NCBI GenBank assembly: GCA_905221605.1
Contig: CAJNDS010002319.1
Span: 191,501-255,500, forward strand
Reading direction: 5' to 3'
From: Symbiodinium natans
Lineage: Eukaryota > Sar > Dinophyceae > Suessiales > Symbiodiniaceae
DNA length: 64,000 nt
Shown: piece by piece, positions 9,959 through 19,079 of the stretch
Layout: each line of letters opens with the position of its first letter
Position numbering within the stretch: the stretch's first letter is position 1
The notes under the pieces: model-generated
Seen by the model: the letters and a program-made list of their open reading frames with translations, nothing else
The model's database searches: none
Told to the model about the DNA's origin: nothing
Position numbers and translations under genes: made by a program

Positions 9959-12133
9959 TCATCGCTCAAACTTCCGCTGCTTGGTTTTTCCATTTGCAAC
10001 CTCAGAGTTTAACAGGTCTACCCTAAAAAGGAGCGAGGAGAAGCGCTGTAAGGAGCTTGGCAGCGGCACCCCTTCCAAGCTCGGGTCGAATCTATCGCCG
10101 AAGGTCAAGGTCTGTAGGCTGCTGGGAAGCTGCACCCCTTCCAAGCTCTGGTCGAAACAAGGGCCCAAAGTCAAAGTCTGTAGCCCGCTGGGAAGATGCG
10201 CGCATTCCAAGCTCTGGTTGAAAAAGGTGCCGAAGGTCAAAGTCTGTAGGCCGCTGGGAAGCTGCGACCCTTCCAAGCTCTGGTCGAAGTTGTCGCCAAA
10301 GGTCAAGGTCTGTAGGCCGGCGGGAATCTGCACCCCTTCCAAGCTCTGGTCGAACCTTTTTCCGAAGGTCAAGGTCTGAAGGCCGCTGGGAAGCTGCACC
10401 CCTTGCAAGCTCTGGTTGAAATGACGGCCGATTGTCAAGGTCTGCAGGCCGCTTGGGAGGAGCACCCCTTCCAAGCTCTGGTTGAAGTTGGTGCCGAAGG
10501 TCAAGGTCTGTAGGCCGCTGGGAAGCTGCACGCCTTCCAAGCTCTGGTTGAAGTTGGGGCCGAAGGTCAAGGTCTGTAGGCCGCTGGGAAGCCGCACCCC
10601 TTCCAAGCTCTGGTTGAAGTGACAGCCGAAGGTCAAGGTCTGTAGGCCGCTGGGAAGCTCCACCCCTACCAGGCTCTGGTTGAAGCGAAAGCCGAAGGTC
10701 AAGGTCTGCAGGCCGCTGGGAAGCTGCACGCCTTCCAAGCTCTGGTTGAAGTGACAGCCGAAGGTCAAGGTCTGTAGGCCGCTGGGAAGCTGCACGCCTT
10801 CCATGCTCTGGTTGAAGGTGGGGCCGAAGGTCAAGGTCTGTAGGCCGCTGTGAAGCTGCACGCCTTCCAAGCTCTGGTTGAAGTTGGGGCCGAAGGTCAA
10901 GGTCTGTAGGCCGCTGGGAAGCTGCACGCTTTCCAAGCTCTGGTTGAAGTTGGGGCCGAAGGTCAAGGTCTGTAGGCCGCTGGGAAGCTGCACCCCTTCC
11001 AAGCTCTGGTTGAAGTTGGGGCCGAAGGTCAAGGTCTGTAGGCCGATAGGAAGCTGCACCCTTTCCAAGCTCTGGTTGAGGTTGGGGCCGAAGGTCAAGG
11101 TCTGTAGGCCGCTGGGAAGCTGCACCCCTCCCAAGCACTTGTTGAAATCATAGCCGAAGGTCAAGGTCTGTAGGCCGATAGGAAGCTGCACCCCTTCCAA
11201 GCTCTGGTTGAAATAATCGCGGAAGATCAAGGTCTGTAGGCCGCTGGGAAGCTGCACCCCTACCAAGCTCTGGTTGAAACAATCGCCGAAGATTAAGGTC
11301 TGTAGGCCGCTGGGAAGCCGCACCCCTTCCAAGCTCTGGTTGAAGTGACAGCCGAAGGTCAAGGTCTGTAGGACGCTAGGAAGCTGCACCCCTTCCAAGC
11401 TCTGGTCGAATCTGTCGCCAAAGGTCAAGGTCTGCAGGCCATTGGGAAGTTGCACACCGTCCAAGCTCTGGTTGTAAAAGGTGCCGAATGTCAAAGCCTG
11501 TAGGCTGCTGGGAAGCTGCACCCCTTCCAAGCTCTGGTTGAAATATCGGCCGAAGGTCAAGGTCGGCAGGCCGCTTGGGAGGTGCACCCCTTCCAAGCTC
11601 TGGTTGAAGTTGGTGCCGAAGGTCAAGGTCTGTAGGCCGCGGGGAAGCTGCACGCCTTCCATGCTCTGGTTGAAAAAGGTGCCGAAGGTCAAAGTCTGTA
11701 GGCCGCTGGGAAGCTGCACCCCTGCCAAGCTCTGGTTGAAGTTGGTACCAAAGGTCAAGGTCTGTAGGCCGCTGGGAAGCTGCACCCCTTCTAAGCTCTG
11801 GTTGAAAGCTGAGCCGAAGGTCAGGGCAACAACGACATCCATGGCATCCGCATCTTGGTTCAATCCTGTCTTTGCTAATGCTCGCTTTAGACTGCGTGCC
11901 GCGCAGCCCGCGCCACATTTCCGCACCACGTATGTGAGCTCTTGATTGTGAGTTTGTTGCAGCAGCGGCTGGTGCAGTTCCAGGACCCTCTCACCTGAAG
12001 TCAGTACGATTGATGCTGCGGAAAGGCCAACACTTCCTGCGACTCGCCTCCGCACATCCAGCCCGGTTTCCGCATCGTCCACATGGAGCTCAAACGTGGA
12101 GCCGGCAACGCTGTGGATGGTCAACGGCGGCAT
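9959..12133 (-). CDS. Ubiquitin-like domain plus 27 FNIP-type repeats, 724 residues, single exon
   Basis: Starts at a true ATG (12131-12133) and ends at TGA (9959-9961). Residues 1-75 look like a ubiquitin-type beta-grasp domain: an LTIHSVAGSTFEL strand pair, a DVRRRVAG helix and a later LTYVVRK strand. A short linker of about 28 residues (CGAGCAARSLKRALAKTG) follows. Residues 104-697 are 27 tandem 22-residue units of the form LTFGxxFNQSLEGVQLPSGLQT. This matches the FNIP repeat known from Dictyostelium and giant viruses (LTFG, FNQ and LPSxLxxL positions). The tail of 27 residues is basic. FNIP repeats form leucine-rich-type solenoids for protein binding, so an adaptor role is inferred; no enzyme motif is visible. 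The 66-nt DNA repeat keeps other frames open, but only this frame has an ATG, a Ubl start and family motifs. The upstream flank is a pure CCCTAAA tract starting one base from the ATG. Confidence 0.85.
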   Translation of the reverse strand: MPPLTIHSVAGSTFELHVDDAETGLDVRRRVAGSVGLSAASIVLTSGERVLELHQPLLQQTHNQELTYVVRKCGAGCAARSLKRALAKTGLNQDADAMDVVVALTFGSAFNQSLEGVQLPSGLQTLTFGTNFNQSLAGVQLPSGLQTLTFGTFFNQSMEGVQLPRGLQTLTFGTNFNQSLEGVHLPSGLPTLTFGRYFNQSLEGVQLPSSLQALTFGTFYNQSLDGVQLPNGLQTLTFGDRFDQSLEGVQLPSVLQTLTFGCHFNQSLEGVRLPSGLQTLIFGDCFNQSLVGVQLPSGLQTLIFRDYFNQSLEGVQLPIGLQTLTFGYDFNKCLGGVQLPSGLQTLTFGPNLNQSLERVQLPIGLQTLTFGPNFNQSLEGVQLPSGLQTLTFGPNFNQSLESVQLPSGLQTLTFGPNFNQSLEGVQLHSGLQTLTFGPTFNQSMEGVQLPSGLQTLTFGCHFNQSLEGVQLPSGLQTLTFGFRFNQSLVGVELPSGLQTLTFGCHFNQSLEGVRLPSGLQTLTFGPNFNQSLEGVQLPSGLQTLTFGTNFNQSLEGVLLPSGLQTLTIGRHFNQSLQGVQLPSGLQTLTFGKRFDQSLEGVQIPAGLQTLTFGDNFDQSLEGSQLPSGLQTLTFGTFFNQSLECAHLPSGLQTLTLGPCFDQSLEGVQLPSSLQTLTFGDRFDPSLEGVPLPSSLQRFSSLLFRVDLLNSEVANGKTKQRKFER

Positions 12134-12227
12134 GGGTTTAGGGTTTAGGGTTTAGGGTTTAGGGTTTAGGGTTTAGGGTTTAGGGTTTAGGGTTTAGGGT
12201 TTAGGGTTTAGGGTTTAGGGTTTAGGG
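12134..12227 (+). repeat. TTTAGGG tract abutting the start codon of the FNIP-type gene
   Basis: About 13 perfect TTTAGGG units read on the plus strand, starting within one base of the minus-strand ATG at 12133. If the gene is transcribed, most of its 5' leader would be CCCTAAA repeats. The nearest minus-strand AG that could accept a spliced leader is just beyond the tract, near 12228-12232. Confidence 0.9.
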
Positions 12228-12367
12228 CCGCTTTGGGTTTAGGGTTTTTGGTTGGGCCCTTAGCACGGTCCCCTACCCCTGTTTACAGAGATCCGAAGTA
12301 TGGGCCCTTTGTATATTGTATATTGTATATTGTATATGTATATGTATATGTATATGAAAATGTATAC

Positions 12368-12405
<38 letters not shown>

Positions 12406-12550
12406 GTATATACATATATGCTACCCCCCCCCCCCAGCGACCTACCTTTTTTAGGCCTTTTTAGGCCTTTTTAACAAAAAATAACAAAGAAGGCCCAAAA
12501 GTCGCGTAGTTAATCACCGGGTAATGAAGGACAGTTACTGGGACACCCAC
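12228..12550. repeat. TATATG microsatellite and poly-C between gene and AT-rich island
   Basis: 12310-12425 is (TATATG)n with TATTGTA variants, followed by a poly-C run at 12425-12436 and a small TTTTTAGGCC repeat at 12448-12472. The 73-residue frame at 12233-12454 is a translation of the microsatellite. Confidence 0.85.
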
Positions 12551-14110
12551 CTCACAGACCCCGATAAGCCAGCATTGGAAGAATCTACATTTTGAATCTG
12601 AAGCGGACAATGCTGTTTTTAGATGTTTAGATCAGTGTTTTTCCATGCAAATTGTGCCTTTCAAGGGCAATTAATGTTTTGTTGAGCAACTAATTTATTT
12701 ATACAATTGTGTTTGTACGAGGCAAAGTATTAATCAAATAGTGAAACATTTTTCTTGGTTCTATGCGAATTTAGCTACTAGAGTAATTATTCAGCAAAAA
12801 GCCCAATTTGACTCAAGTGAATACTATTTAAAGGAGCATACTCAACCAAGATACGAAATAAACACCATTCTCAACCAAAAAATGGCAAAGTGTGCGTTTA
12901 AAGTGCAAATACTGTATTTATACAATTGTGTCTGTACTAGGCAAAGTATGCTCTCTGAAAAGTCCACTGAAATACCTTATGTTTACATATTCATGAATCG
13001 TTTTTATTTTTGAAATAATCATTTTATGCGAATTTAGCTACTAGAGTAATTATTGAGCAAATAGCCCAATTTGACTCAAGTGAATACCATTTAAAGGACC
13101 ATACTCAACCAAAATACGAAAGAAGCACCATATTCAACCAAAATATGGCAAAGTGTAGTTGAAAGGGCAAATAGTGCTTTGTTGAGCAACTAATGCATTG
13201 AAACAGTTGTGTTGATACCAGGCAAAGTATTATTGAAATACTATCTGCAAAGTCAAATGAAACACCTTATGTTGACATATTCATGAAACAATTTTTTGAA
13301 GTATTCATTCTATGCGAATTTACCTACTAGAGGAATTCTTAAGCAAATAGCCCAATTTGACTCAAGTGAATACTATATAAAGGACCATACTCAACCAAAT
13401 ACGAAATAAACACTTGCGGAAATGGAAACGGTTCTCCCTACATAACAATGAGACAAAGATTGCTGAAGTATTCACTAAAGACCACTTCTATACTATGTCT
13501 GAAAAGCACAATTTGCATAAGCAAGCTTAAAAATGCACAATAATGGAAATCGGTTCTACTTACATAACGATGAAACAAAGATGTCTGAAGTATTCAATAA
13601 AGACCACATATATGCTATGCTTGAAAAACGCAACTTGCACAATCAGGCTCAAAAAATGCACAAGAATCCTAGAAAAGTACTTAGTGAAGCATACCACAAG
13701 CAAATTCACAAATACGTAAAACCATCCAAAAGCGCAAGCTTTTCAGGAGAATCTCTGGTGAAGTTTGGATTATAGGGCTTTGGGGTATCCCTGGACGAGT
13801 AGGAGTCACTTTTTAAGCAAACAATTCTAAGCAATAAATGCTTTTTCTCAAGACAAGTATTGCAAATGCTGCTTCTAGATAATTAATCGCGTTTACCAGG
13901 CAAATATTATCCATGCGAATTTAGCTACCAGAGCACCAAGTAATGGCTGAATAAGGTCTACTACACTTGAGTACAACCAAAAGATGCACTAAACACTAGC
14001 GGCTCTACTTGCATAATAACGAAACAAATAGTTCTGAAGCACTAGAAAGACCACTTGTATACTATTTCTGAAAAGCACAATTAGAATAAGCACACTTAAA
14101 AATGCGTAGT
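12551..14110. repeat. AT-rich island of tandem repeats (about 260-290 bp units)
   Basis: The phrase TATGCGAATTTAGCTACTAG recurs near 12761, 13024, 13311 and 13914, each time followed (with substitutions) by AGCCCAATTTGACTCAAGTG. A second unit, around GGTTCTACTTACATAACGAT and CTATGTCTGAAAAGCACAAT, recurs at about 13428-13545, 13546-13660 and 13995-14105. Composition is far more AT-rich than the surroundings and telomere repeats are absent. The open frames at 12741-13013 and 13533-13775 follow the repeat and have no family features. Confidence 0.8.
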
Positions 14111-14135
14111 TGTTGCCTCGTGCCCGTGAAGGCGA

Positions 14136-14412
14136 ACCAAAAAGCCAAAATACCAAAACCAAAAAACCAAAAATACCAAAACCAAAAAAACCAAAAAAAC
14201 CAAAACCAAAAAAACCAAAAATACCAAAAAAACCAATTTTCCGGGACTCTTGGAGAAGCCTCATAGGGATTTCCTGAGAGTCCCGGAAAATTGGTTTTTT
14301 TGGTATTTTTGGTTTTTTTGGTTTTGGTTTTTTTGGTTTTTTTGGTTTTGTGTTTTTTGGTTTTTTTGGTTTTGGTTTTTTGGTTTTTTTGGTTTTGGTG
14401 TTTTTGGTTTTT
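14136..14412. repeat. Long inverted repeat (hairpin) built from CCAAAAA/TTTTTGG
   Basis: Arms 14177-14250 and 14277-14350 are perfect inverted repeats of 74 bases around a 26-base loop (14251-14276). The arms extend outward imperfectly to about 14136 and 14412. The loop-proximal end is CGGGACTCT / AGAGTCCCG with ATTTTCC / GGAAAAT. The rest is polypurine on the left and polypyrimidine on the right. Phe/Trp-rich open frames here are artefacts of TTTTTGG. Confidence 0.9.
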
Positions 14413-15156
14413 CTACTGTCCCGTGTATGCGATTTTAGTTGTATTTTAGTCTACGCCCTAGGAAATACGCTATATTGCACACCGAGTTTGCTTGCAGTGC
14501 AGCTGTGACTTGAGACAAGGCGAAAAAGGGTAGGTCACTGGGGGGGGGGGGGTACCATATATATATATATATACCGTTTAAGGGATTATATAGGGTACCT
14601 CTACGCAAACACAGGGATCATACAGAGCACTTGACTCCGTAGTCTCTGCGTGTAGGCGCGACTTGAGAAAGCAACCTCAGGAAGCTTAAGGTTTCTAGAG
14701 TTTAGGGTTTAGGGTTTAGGGATCAGTAAAAGTACTGGCATATCTTGCAACCACCCCCGACCTCATTCACGAACAGGGTCTTCTATTCCAAAGTGGTACT
14801 GTACCCGATGCTGGTCTTCTGTGGTCGGCTTAGTCGTGCCTACCACAACCCTAAACCCTAAACCCTAAACCCTAAACCCTAAACCCTAAATCCCAAACCT
14901 TAACCCCAGCCGACTCGCTGCTTACTTGGAGATACGCGGAGGGACCCTAAGAGACCCTGAATCCGGCATGCTCCTACTACTTCCCGGGACTCTACGTTGG
15001 ACCCCCTAGGTTGGTACCCTTCGGTTTGGGGGGAAGTATACCTTCAGATGCGCCCGTCAAAGGGGACCCCTTATGTACCCTCTTATATACCCCATACAAC
15101 CCAAGGGCCCATATGTCGGAACCCTTTAAAGCGGGCCAGGGAACATATTAAGGGCC

Positions 15157-15264
15157 CATGAAACTACCCCTAAACCCTAAACCCTAAACCCTAAACCCCA
15201 AACCCTAAACCCTAAACCCCAAACCCCAAACCCTAAACCCTAAACCCTGAACATGAAACTACCC
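15157..15264. repeat. CCCTAAA tract flanked by 13-bp direct repeats
   Basis: CATGAAACTACCC at 15157-15169 is repeated exactly at 15252-15264. Between the copies lies only a CCCTAAA/CCCCAAA tract of about 80 bases. The left copy is the right terminus of a palindromic element (family GGGCCCATGAAACTACC), so the tract sits at the element's end with a duplication of that end. Confidence 0.85.
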
Positions 15265-15472
15265 TTAGAGATGCACAAAAGGGAGAACACCAACTCGCTG
15301 AGGCGCTGCATGAAGAGGCCCATGCCTTGATGTGGGCACGTTTTTTGTTTAGGGTTTAGGGTTTAGGGTTTAGGGTTTAGGGTTTAGGGTTTAGGGTTTA
15401 GGGTTTAGGGTTTAGGGTTTAGGGTTTAGGGTTTAGGGTTTGGGGTTTGGGGTTTGGGGTTTAGGGTTCTTC

Positions 15473-15596
15473 TACTTGCTTAAGAACCCCTCCTTAAAAA
15501 CATAAGAAAGACAAAGAGTCGTAATCTCTATATTGCCCAAGCCAGAGGAAGAATATGTTCATTGTTTTTGTTTGGGTGGCTCTTCAGCAAATGGTA
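15473..15596. repeat. Palindromic element, family TTGCTTAAGAACCCC
   Basis: Starts TACTTGCTTAAGAACCCCTC and ends GGTGGCTCTTCAGCAAATGG. The ends are imperfect inverted repeats and the interior is AT-richer. The same ends bound the nested segments at 8030-8119 and 35743-35852. Confidence 0.55.
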
Positions 15597-15692
15597 GGGT
15601 TTACAGTTCAGAGTTGCCTCCAGCATCCCATAACCCCAGGCCAAAACCTGTTTCTAAGGACTCCTACCCCTAAATAAGGGACCTAAGTCTAA

Positions 15693-15837
15693 GGGTAGTT
15701 ACATGGTCTCTGAATATGGGCCCTCAAACAGGGTACCCCTTAAATACCCCTTGCAGACCCTTTTTCCTATCAAGGGCCCATACATCAGAACCCTTTTTGG
15801 GAGGTAAGGGACCATACTCAGGGCCCATGAAACTACC
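15693..15837. repeat. Palindromic element, family GGGCCCATGAAACTACC, copy 2
   Basis: Left end GGGTAGTTACATGGTCTCTG and right end GGCCCATGAAACTACC are inverted repeats with mismatches. The centre has ATGGGCCCTCAAACAGGGTA and ATCAGAACCCTTTTTGGGAG. Relatives are at 17847-17950 and about 15048-15169. Confidence 0.7.
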
Positions 15838-15915
15838 ACTAAACCCTAAACCCTAAACCCTAAACCCTAGACCCTAAACGACTGGGCACCCTAGCTTTGA
15901 GTTGGAGGTTTCGGG

Positions 15916-15949
<34 letters not shown>

Positions 15950-16270
15950 CTTAGCTTTCAGGATGCGCAAGGCTTCAGCCGCAGCTTAGAGATTCGGACC
16001 TTCGGTCCTGATACATGTGTATATGTATAAATACATATATACATATCAATATACATATATATATATATACATAGACATGTAATGTTACATACTATGTATG
16101 TACGTATATATATATATATGTATGTAAGATGTATCATGCGACCGATACATTGGGTTGTTCCTCCTTATCGCACTCGGCAATCGTGATTTGAGATCCCCTC
16201 CCTCCTCCTCTATGATGTTGTACCCTAAACTGAGATGTTGAACTCTTCTTTTGAGTTTGTTGTCCACACG

Positions 16271-16333
<63 letters not shown>

Positions 16334-16693
16334 CCCTGCACCCCCAACCCTCAAAGTAATGCAGAGTGTCCCCATGGACTCTCATGAACCGGCATCCCAC
16401 TAAAGGCCCTTAAAAGCCAAAAAGCAGCGCAGCTACTTGAACATCAAACCCTCAGTCTCTAAACCCTAGAAGGTTCAGAGAGTCCAAAAGAACATTTAAA
16501 ACCTCATGCGCACCCTGTCCAGCCCTAAATCTCCAAGCACCCGGGCGCCATCAAACTTTAGGGTTTAGGGTTTAGGGCTTAGGATCAGGCCCCAGCCTCT
16601 CACCGATTAGGGTTTAGGATTTAGGGTTTAGGGTTTAGGGTTACGCACCCTGTGACAAAGCTTCCCAACCCTGGGGGGGCCAAATGAACCTTG

Positions 16694-16863
16694 CTTGGAG
16701 GTGCATGGTACTTATTAACCAACTAGCTGTACTTATAATCATATTCGGGCACTTAAGGGGCTCATAAGCTGATAAGTGGGTTTTAGGGTTTAGGGTTTAG
16801 GGGTTTAGGGTTTAGGGTTCAGTACAGTTGTACTTGGTTAATAAGTACCATGAACCTCGAAGT
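16694..16863. mobile_element. GGAGGTTCATGGTACTTA-family element with a TTTAGGG tract in its loop
   Basis: Left arm CTTGGAGGTGCATGGTACTT and right arm AAGTACCATGAACCTCGAAG. Compared with the 33878-34018 copy, the family sequence runs to ATAAGTGGG near 16779, then about six TTTAGGG-type units follow (16780-16820), and the element resumes at TACAGTTGTACTTGGTTAAT. The tract starts directly on a GGG. Confidence 0.85.
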
Positions 16864-17666
16864 AGTACGTCTTATGGGTCATATACCTCAATTAGAAATT
16901 CCAGTAGTCGAGGGTATCTGACCCCCAGCTTGTAAGGTTCATGTGGTACCCAGGGAATATGAACCTCTTGAAACCCAATAAGGGGAAACATAACCCTCAA
17001 CCTAAACCCTAAACCCTAAACCCTAAACCCTAAACCCTAAACCCTAGACCCTAAACGCTAAACCCTAAACCCTAAACCCTAAACCCTAAACCCCAATCCC
17101 AAGGGCCTGCCTCGCCCTCCCCTGGGTTGCCCCACAAATGAGGCCACCCACAGCCGTGAACCCTGCCGTCGCCACCTCGACAGGGTTGAAGGGTTTAGGG
17201 TTTAGGGTTTGGGGTTGGAGGTTGGGGTTTAGTTTTTTTGGGTTTTTTGTTGTTTGGGAGAACCCCAAAATCCTCAACCCCCCACCCCCCAAATTAGGCC
17301 TGGAGAACCGCTGCCCACCTAATAGCCTCACCCTAAACATTCACCCTAAACTCGGGAAAGCAAAAAAAAAACCCTAAACCCTTAGGCTCAGAATAGCCCA
17401 AAGACCTTACCCACAAAACCTCAAAATCTGTGTTCTTGGCGCCTTAGTTAGGGTGAACCCTAAACCCCAAACCCCAAAACCCCAAATCCCCAAAACCCCA
17501 AAAATCCAAAACCCCAAAACCCCAAACCCGCAAAAGCCCCAAGACCCCAAAACCCAAAACCCAAACCCCTAAACCCTAATTAGCCCCGCTAGCACTCTCA
17601 GTCTCCATCGCACCCAAAGAAGGCTTTTCCTTGCACACGTTCGACCCCCACCCCCCCACGCCTGGA

Positions 17667-17757
17667 GACTCCAAAACCCCTTAATTAAGGTATATCCCTT
17701 AAATTATAACGGAAACCCTAATGTGATTTAAGGTATATTCCTTACTGAAGGGGTTCC
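17667..17757. repeat. Palindromic element, family CCCCTTAATTAAGGTATATCC, copy 1
   Basis: Starts GACTCCAAAACCCCTTAATT, contains AAACCCTAATGTGATTTAAG and ends TTCCTTACTGAAGGGGTTCC. The partner at 40368-40470 keeps both ends. Confidence 0.75.
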
Positions 17758-17846
17758 CCCCCACCACCCCCCCCCCCTCAGCCCAAAGTATATAGGTGCT
17801 AGTTTCGTGTACCTGATCTCTAGCAGGGTTCCCCATATTTTCTAAC

Positions 17847-17950
17847 GGTAGCTACACGGCCCCTGATTTTGGGCCATACAAATGGAGGGCCGATACTTCA
17901 GAACCCTTTAAAGGAGGTTAGGGACCATATTTAGGGCCCATGAAGCTACC
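17847..17950. repeat. Palindromic element, family GGGCCCATGAAACTACC, copy 3
   Basis: Left GGTAGCTACACGGCCC, right GGGCCCATGAAGCTACC. It shares ACTTCAGAACCCTTTAAAGG with the other copies. A CCCTAAA tract follows immediately, as at 15169 and 15838: all three copies have a telomeric tract on the same side. Confidence 0.75.
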
Positions 17951-18362
17951 CCTAAACCCTAAACCCTAAACCCTAAACCCTAAACCCTAAACCCTAAACC
18001 CTAAACCCTAAACCCGGAAAACTCCACTTGGGGCCCTAGGGAAGCACCGAGCTTGCCCAAAGAGAAGCGCAGGCTGGGGCTCCCGACGTCTGAGCTAAGC
18101 GTCTTGCCTTCATTCTGCGCCTGGCTGTGCTACTAGGGTTTAGGGTTTAGGGTTTAGGGTTTAGGGTTTAGGGTTACTGAGTAGGGCTTAGGGTTCTGGT
18201 TCGAGGGCTCAATGGGTGTTTCCGGAATTCGGGCTGGCTTCTTGGGGTAACCCTAAACCCTAAACCCTAAACCCTAAACCCTAAACCCTAAACCCTAAAC
18301 CCTAAACCCTACTAGAAGGTTCCCCTGTCTTAGAGTTTAGGCTCCCAAAACCGAATTACGAT

Positions 18363-18450
18363 ATGGGGGGTTTCCGAACATTAGGGGTGCCTTCTTGGGG
18401 TCCCGAGTAGAAGGGAATCTTACTATTTGGGGGTCTATTTCAGGGGTCCC
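18363..18450. repeat. Palindromic element, family GGGGTTTCCGAAATTAGGGGT, copy 1
   Basis: Left TGGGGGGTTTCCGAACATTA, right GGGGGTCTATTTCAGGGGTC, with GGTGCCTTCTTGGGGTCC inside. Copies in reverse orientation are at 45059-45149 and 34761-34842. Confidence 0.65.
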
Positions 18451-18484
18451 TAAACCCTAAACCCTAAACCCTAAAACCCTAAAA

Positions 18485-18925
18485 CTCAGGGCCGAGGCCG
18501 CCCCCTACAGAGGGGGGGCGGCGCTTAAGCCGGCGAAGGTCGACCCAGGTCGCTTGCCCGCCTCCTGCAGCCAGGAGGTCGGTAGCACCCACGATGGGCC
18601 CGGCACCGGAGCAGGTTCTTTTGGGGACCAGTACTGGTCCCCTTAATGGGGCCTCCCATCCCAGGCAGGGTCCCAGGCAGGCCTCCCAAGCAGGGGCCTC
18701 CAGGCAGGGCCTCCCAGGCAGGGGCCTCCCCCAGGCCTCCCAGGCAGCAGGGGCCTCCCAGGTGGGGGCCTCCCAAACAGGGGCCTCCCAGCCAGGGGCC
18801 TGCAGGGGCCGGCCAGGCAGGGGCTCCAGAAAAAGCAGTGATGCAAAAGATATGAGCAGTAAATCGATCAGCGGGTCTCGACTTGCTGATCTGCAAGCAA
18901 AACTTTTTGCATGATGTAGCCAGCT
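18485..18925. repeat. GC-rich minisatellite of GGGGCCTCCCAGGCA units
   Basis: From about 18650 to 18830, units of 15-17 bases of the form GGGGCCTCCCAGGCAG repeat tandemly. All six frames stay nearly open and give Gly/Pro-rich translations, so no protein is called. The flanks (18485-18645 and 18830-18925) are unique GC-rich DNA. Confidence 0.8.
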
Positions 18926-19007
18926 AAGGCATGCTCATCGTCAGACAAGATGACTTCTTCCACGAAGAAACAACACACAGAGCTTGCCTGACAGCCGGCT
19001 CTGCAGA

Positions 19008-19079
19008 GGTCCTGTGGCCCAATGGATAAGGCATCGGCCTACGGAGCCGGGATTGTAGGTTCGAGTCCTACCAGCTCAG
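19008..19079 (+). tRNA. tRNA-Arg(ACG)-like gene with mismatched acceptor stem
   Basis: The D arm shows GCC-CAATGGATAA-GGC. The anticodon stem TCGGC/GCCGG encloses loop CTACGGA, with anticodon ACG at 19041-19043. The T arm is GTAGG-TTCGAGT-CCTAC with a perfect B-box GGTTCGAGTCC; the A-box TGGCCCAATGG is also good. The 5' acceptor GGTCCTG should pair with CAGGACC, but the sequence gives CAGCTCA, leaving three of seven pairs mismatched. A G-rich minisatellite starts at the next base, so the 3' acceptor may have been overwritten. It is either a decayed tRNA gene or a tRNA-derived relic. The promoter boxes are intact. Confidence 0.75.

Larger units (their letters stand above)
14430..16440. repeat. 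Telomere-type mosaic with long poly-C
   Basis: Tracts at 14697-14720, 14846-14890, 15169-15249, 15346-15467 and 15838-15880. Poly-G runs lie near 14540-14551 and 15917-15949. TA microsatellites lie at 14554-14572 and 16010-16125. A 61-base poly-C run lies at 16271-16331. The frames at 16085-16400 (minus) are poly-glycine translations of that run. No gene seen. Confidence 0.85.
16441..18480. repeat. Telomere-type mosaic, no gene seen
   Basis: Tracts at 16780-16820, 17003-17095, 17459-17580 (degenerate CCCCAAAA), 17950-18015, 18134-18172, 18249-18310 and 18450-18485, in both orientations. A poly-C stretch lies at 17752-17778. The frames at 17086-17377 are repeat translations. Confidence 0.85.

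Noticed and set aside
9861-11945. Plus-strand frames over the FNIP-type gene with KVKVCRPLGSCTPSKLWLKL repeats, and minus frames with RPTDLDLRPQLQPELGR repeats
   Set aside because: They are other frames of the 66-nt repeat (22 codons, no stops in several frames). They lack the Ubl head, lack family motifs, and break where the main frame is intact.
14250-14438. Trp/Phe-rich membrane-like peptide
   Set aside because: Translation of TTTTTGG repeats in the hairpin arm.
16085-16400. Poly-glycine proteins on the minus strand
   Set aside because: Direct translation of the 61-base poly-C run.
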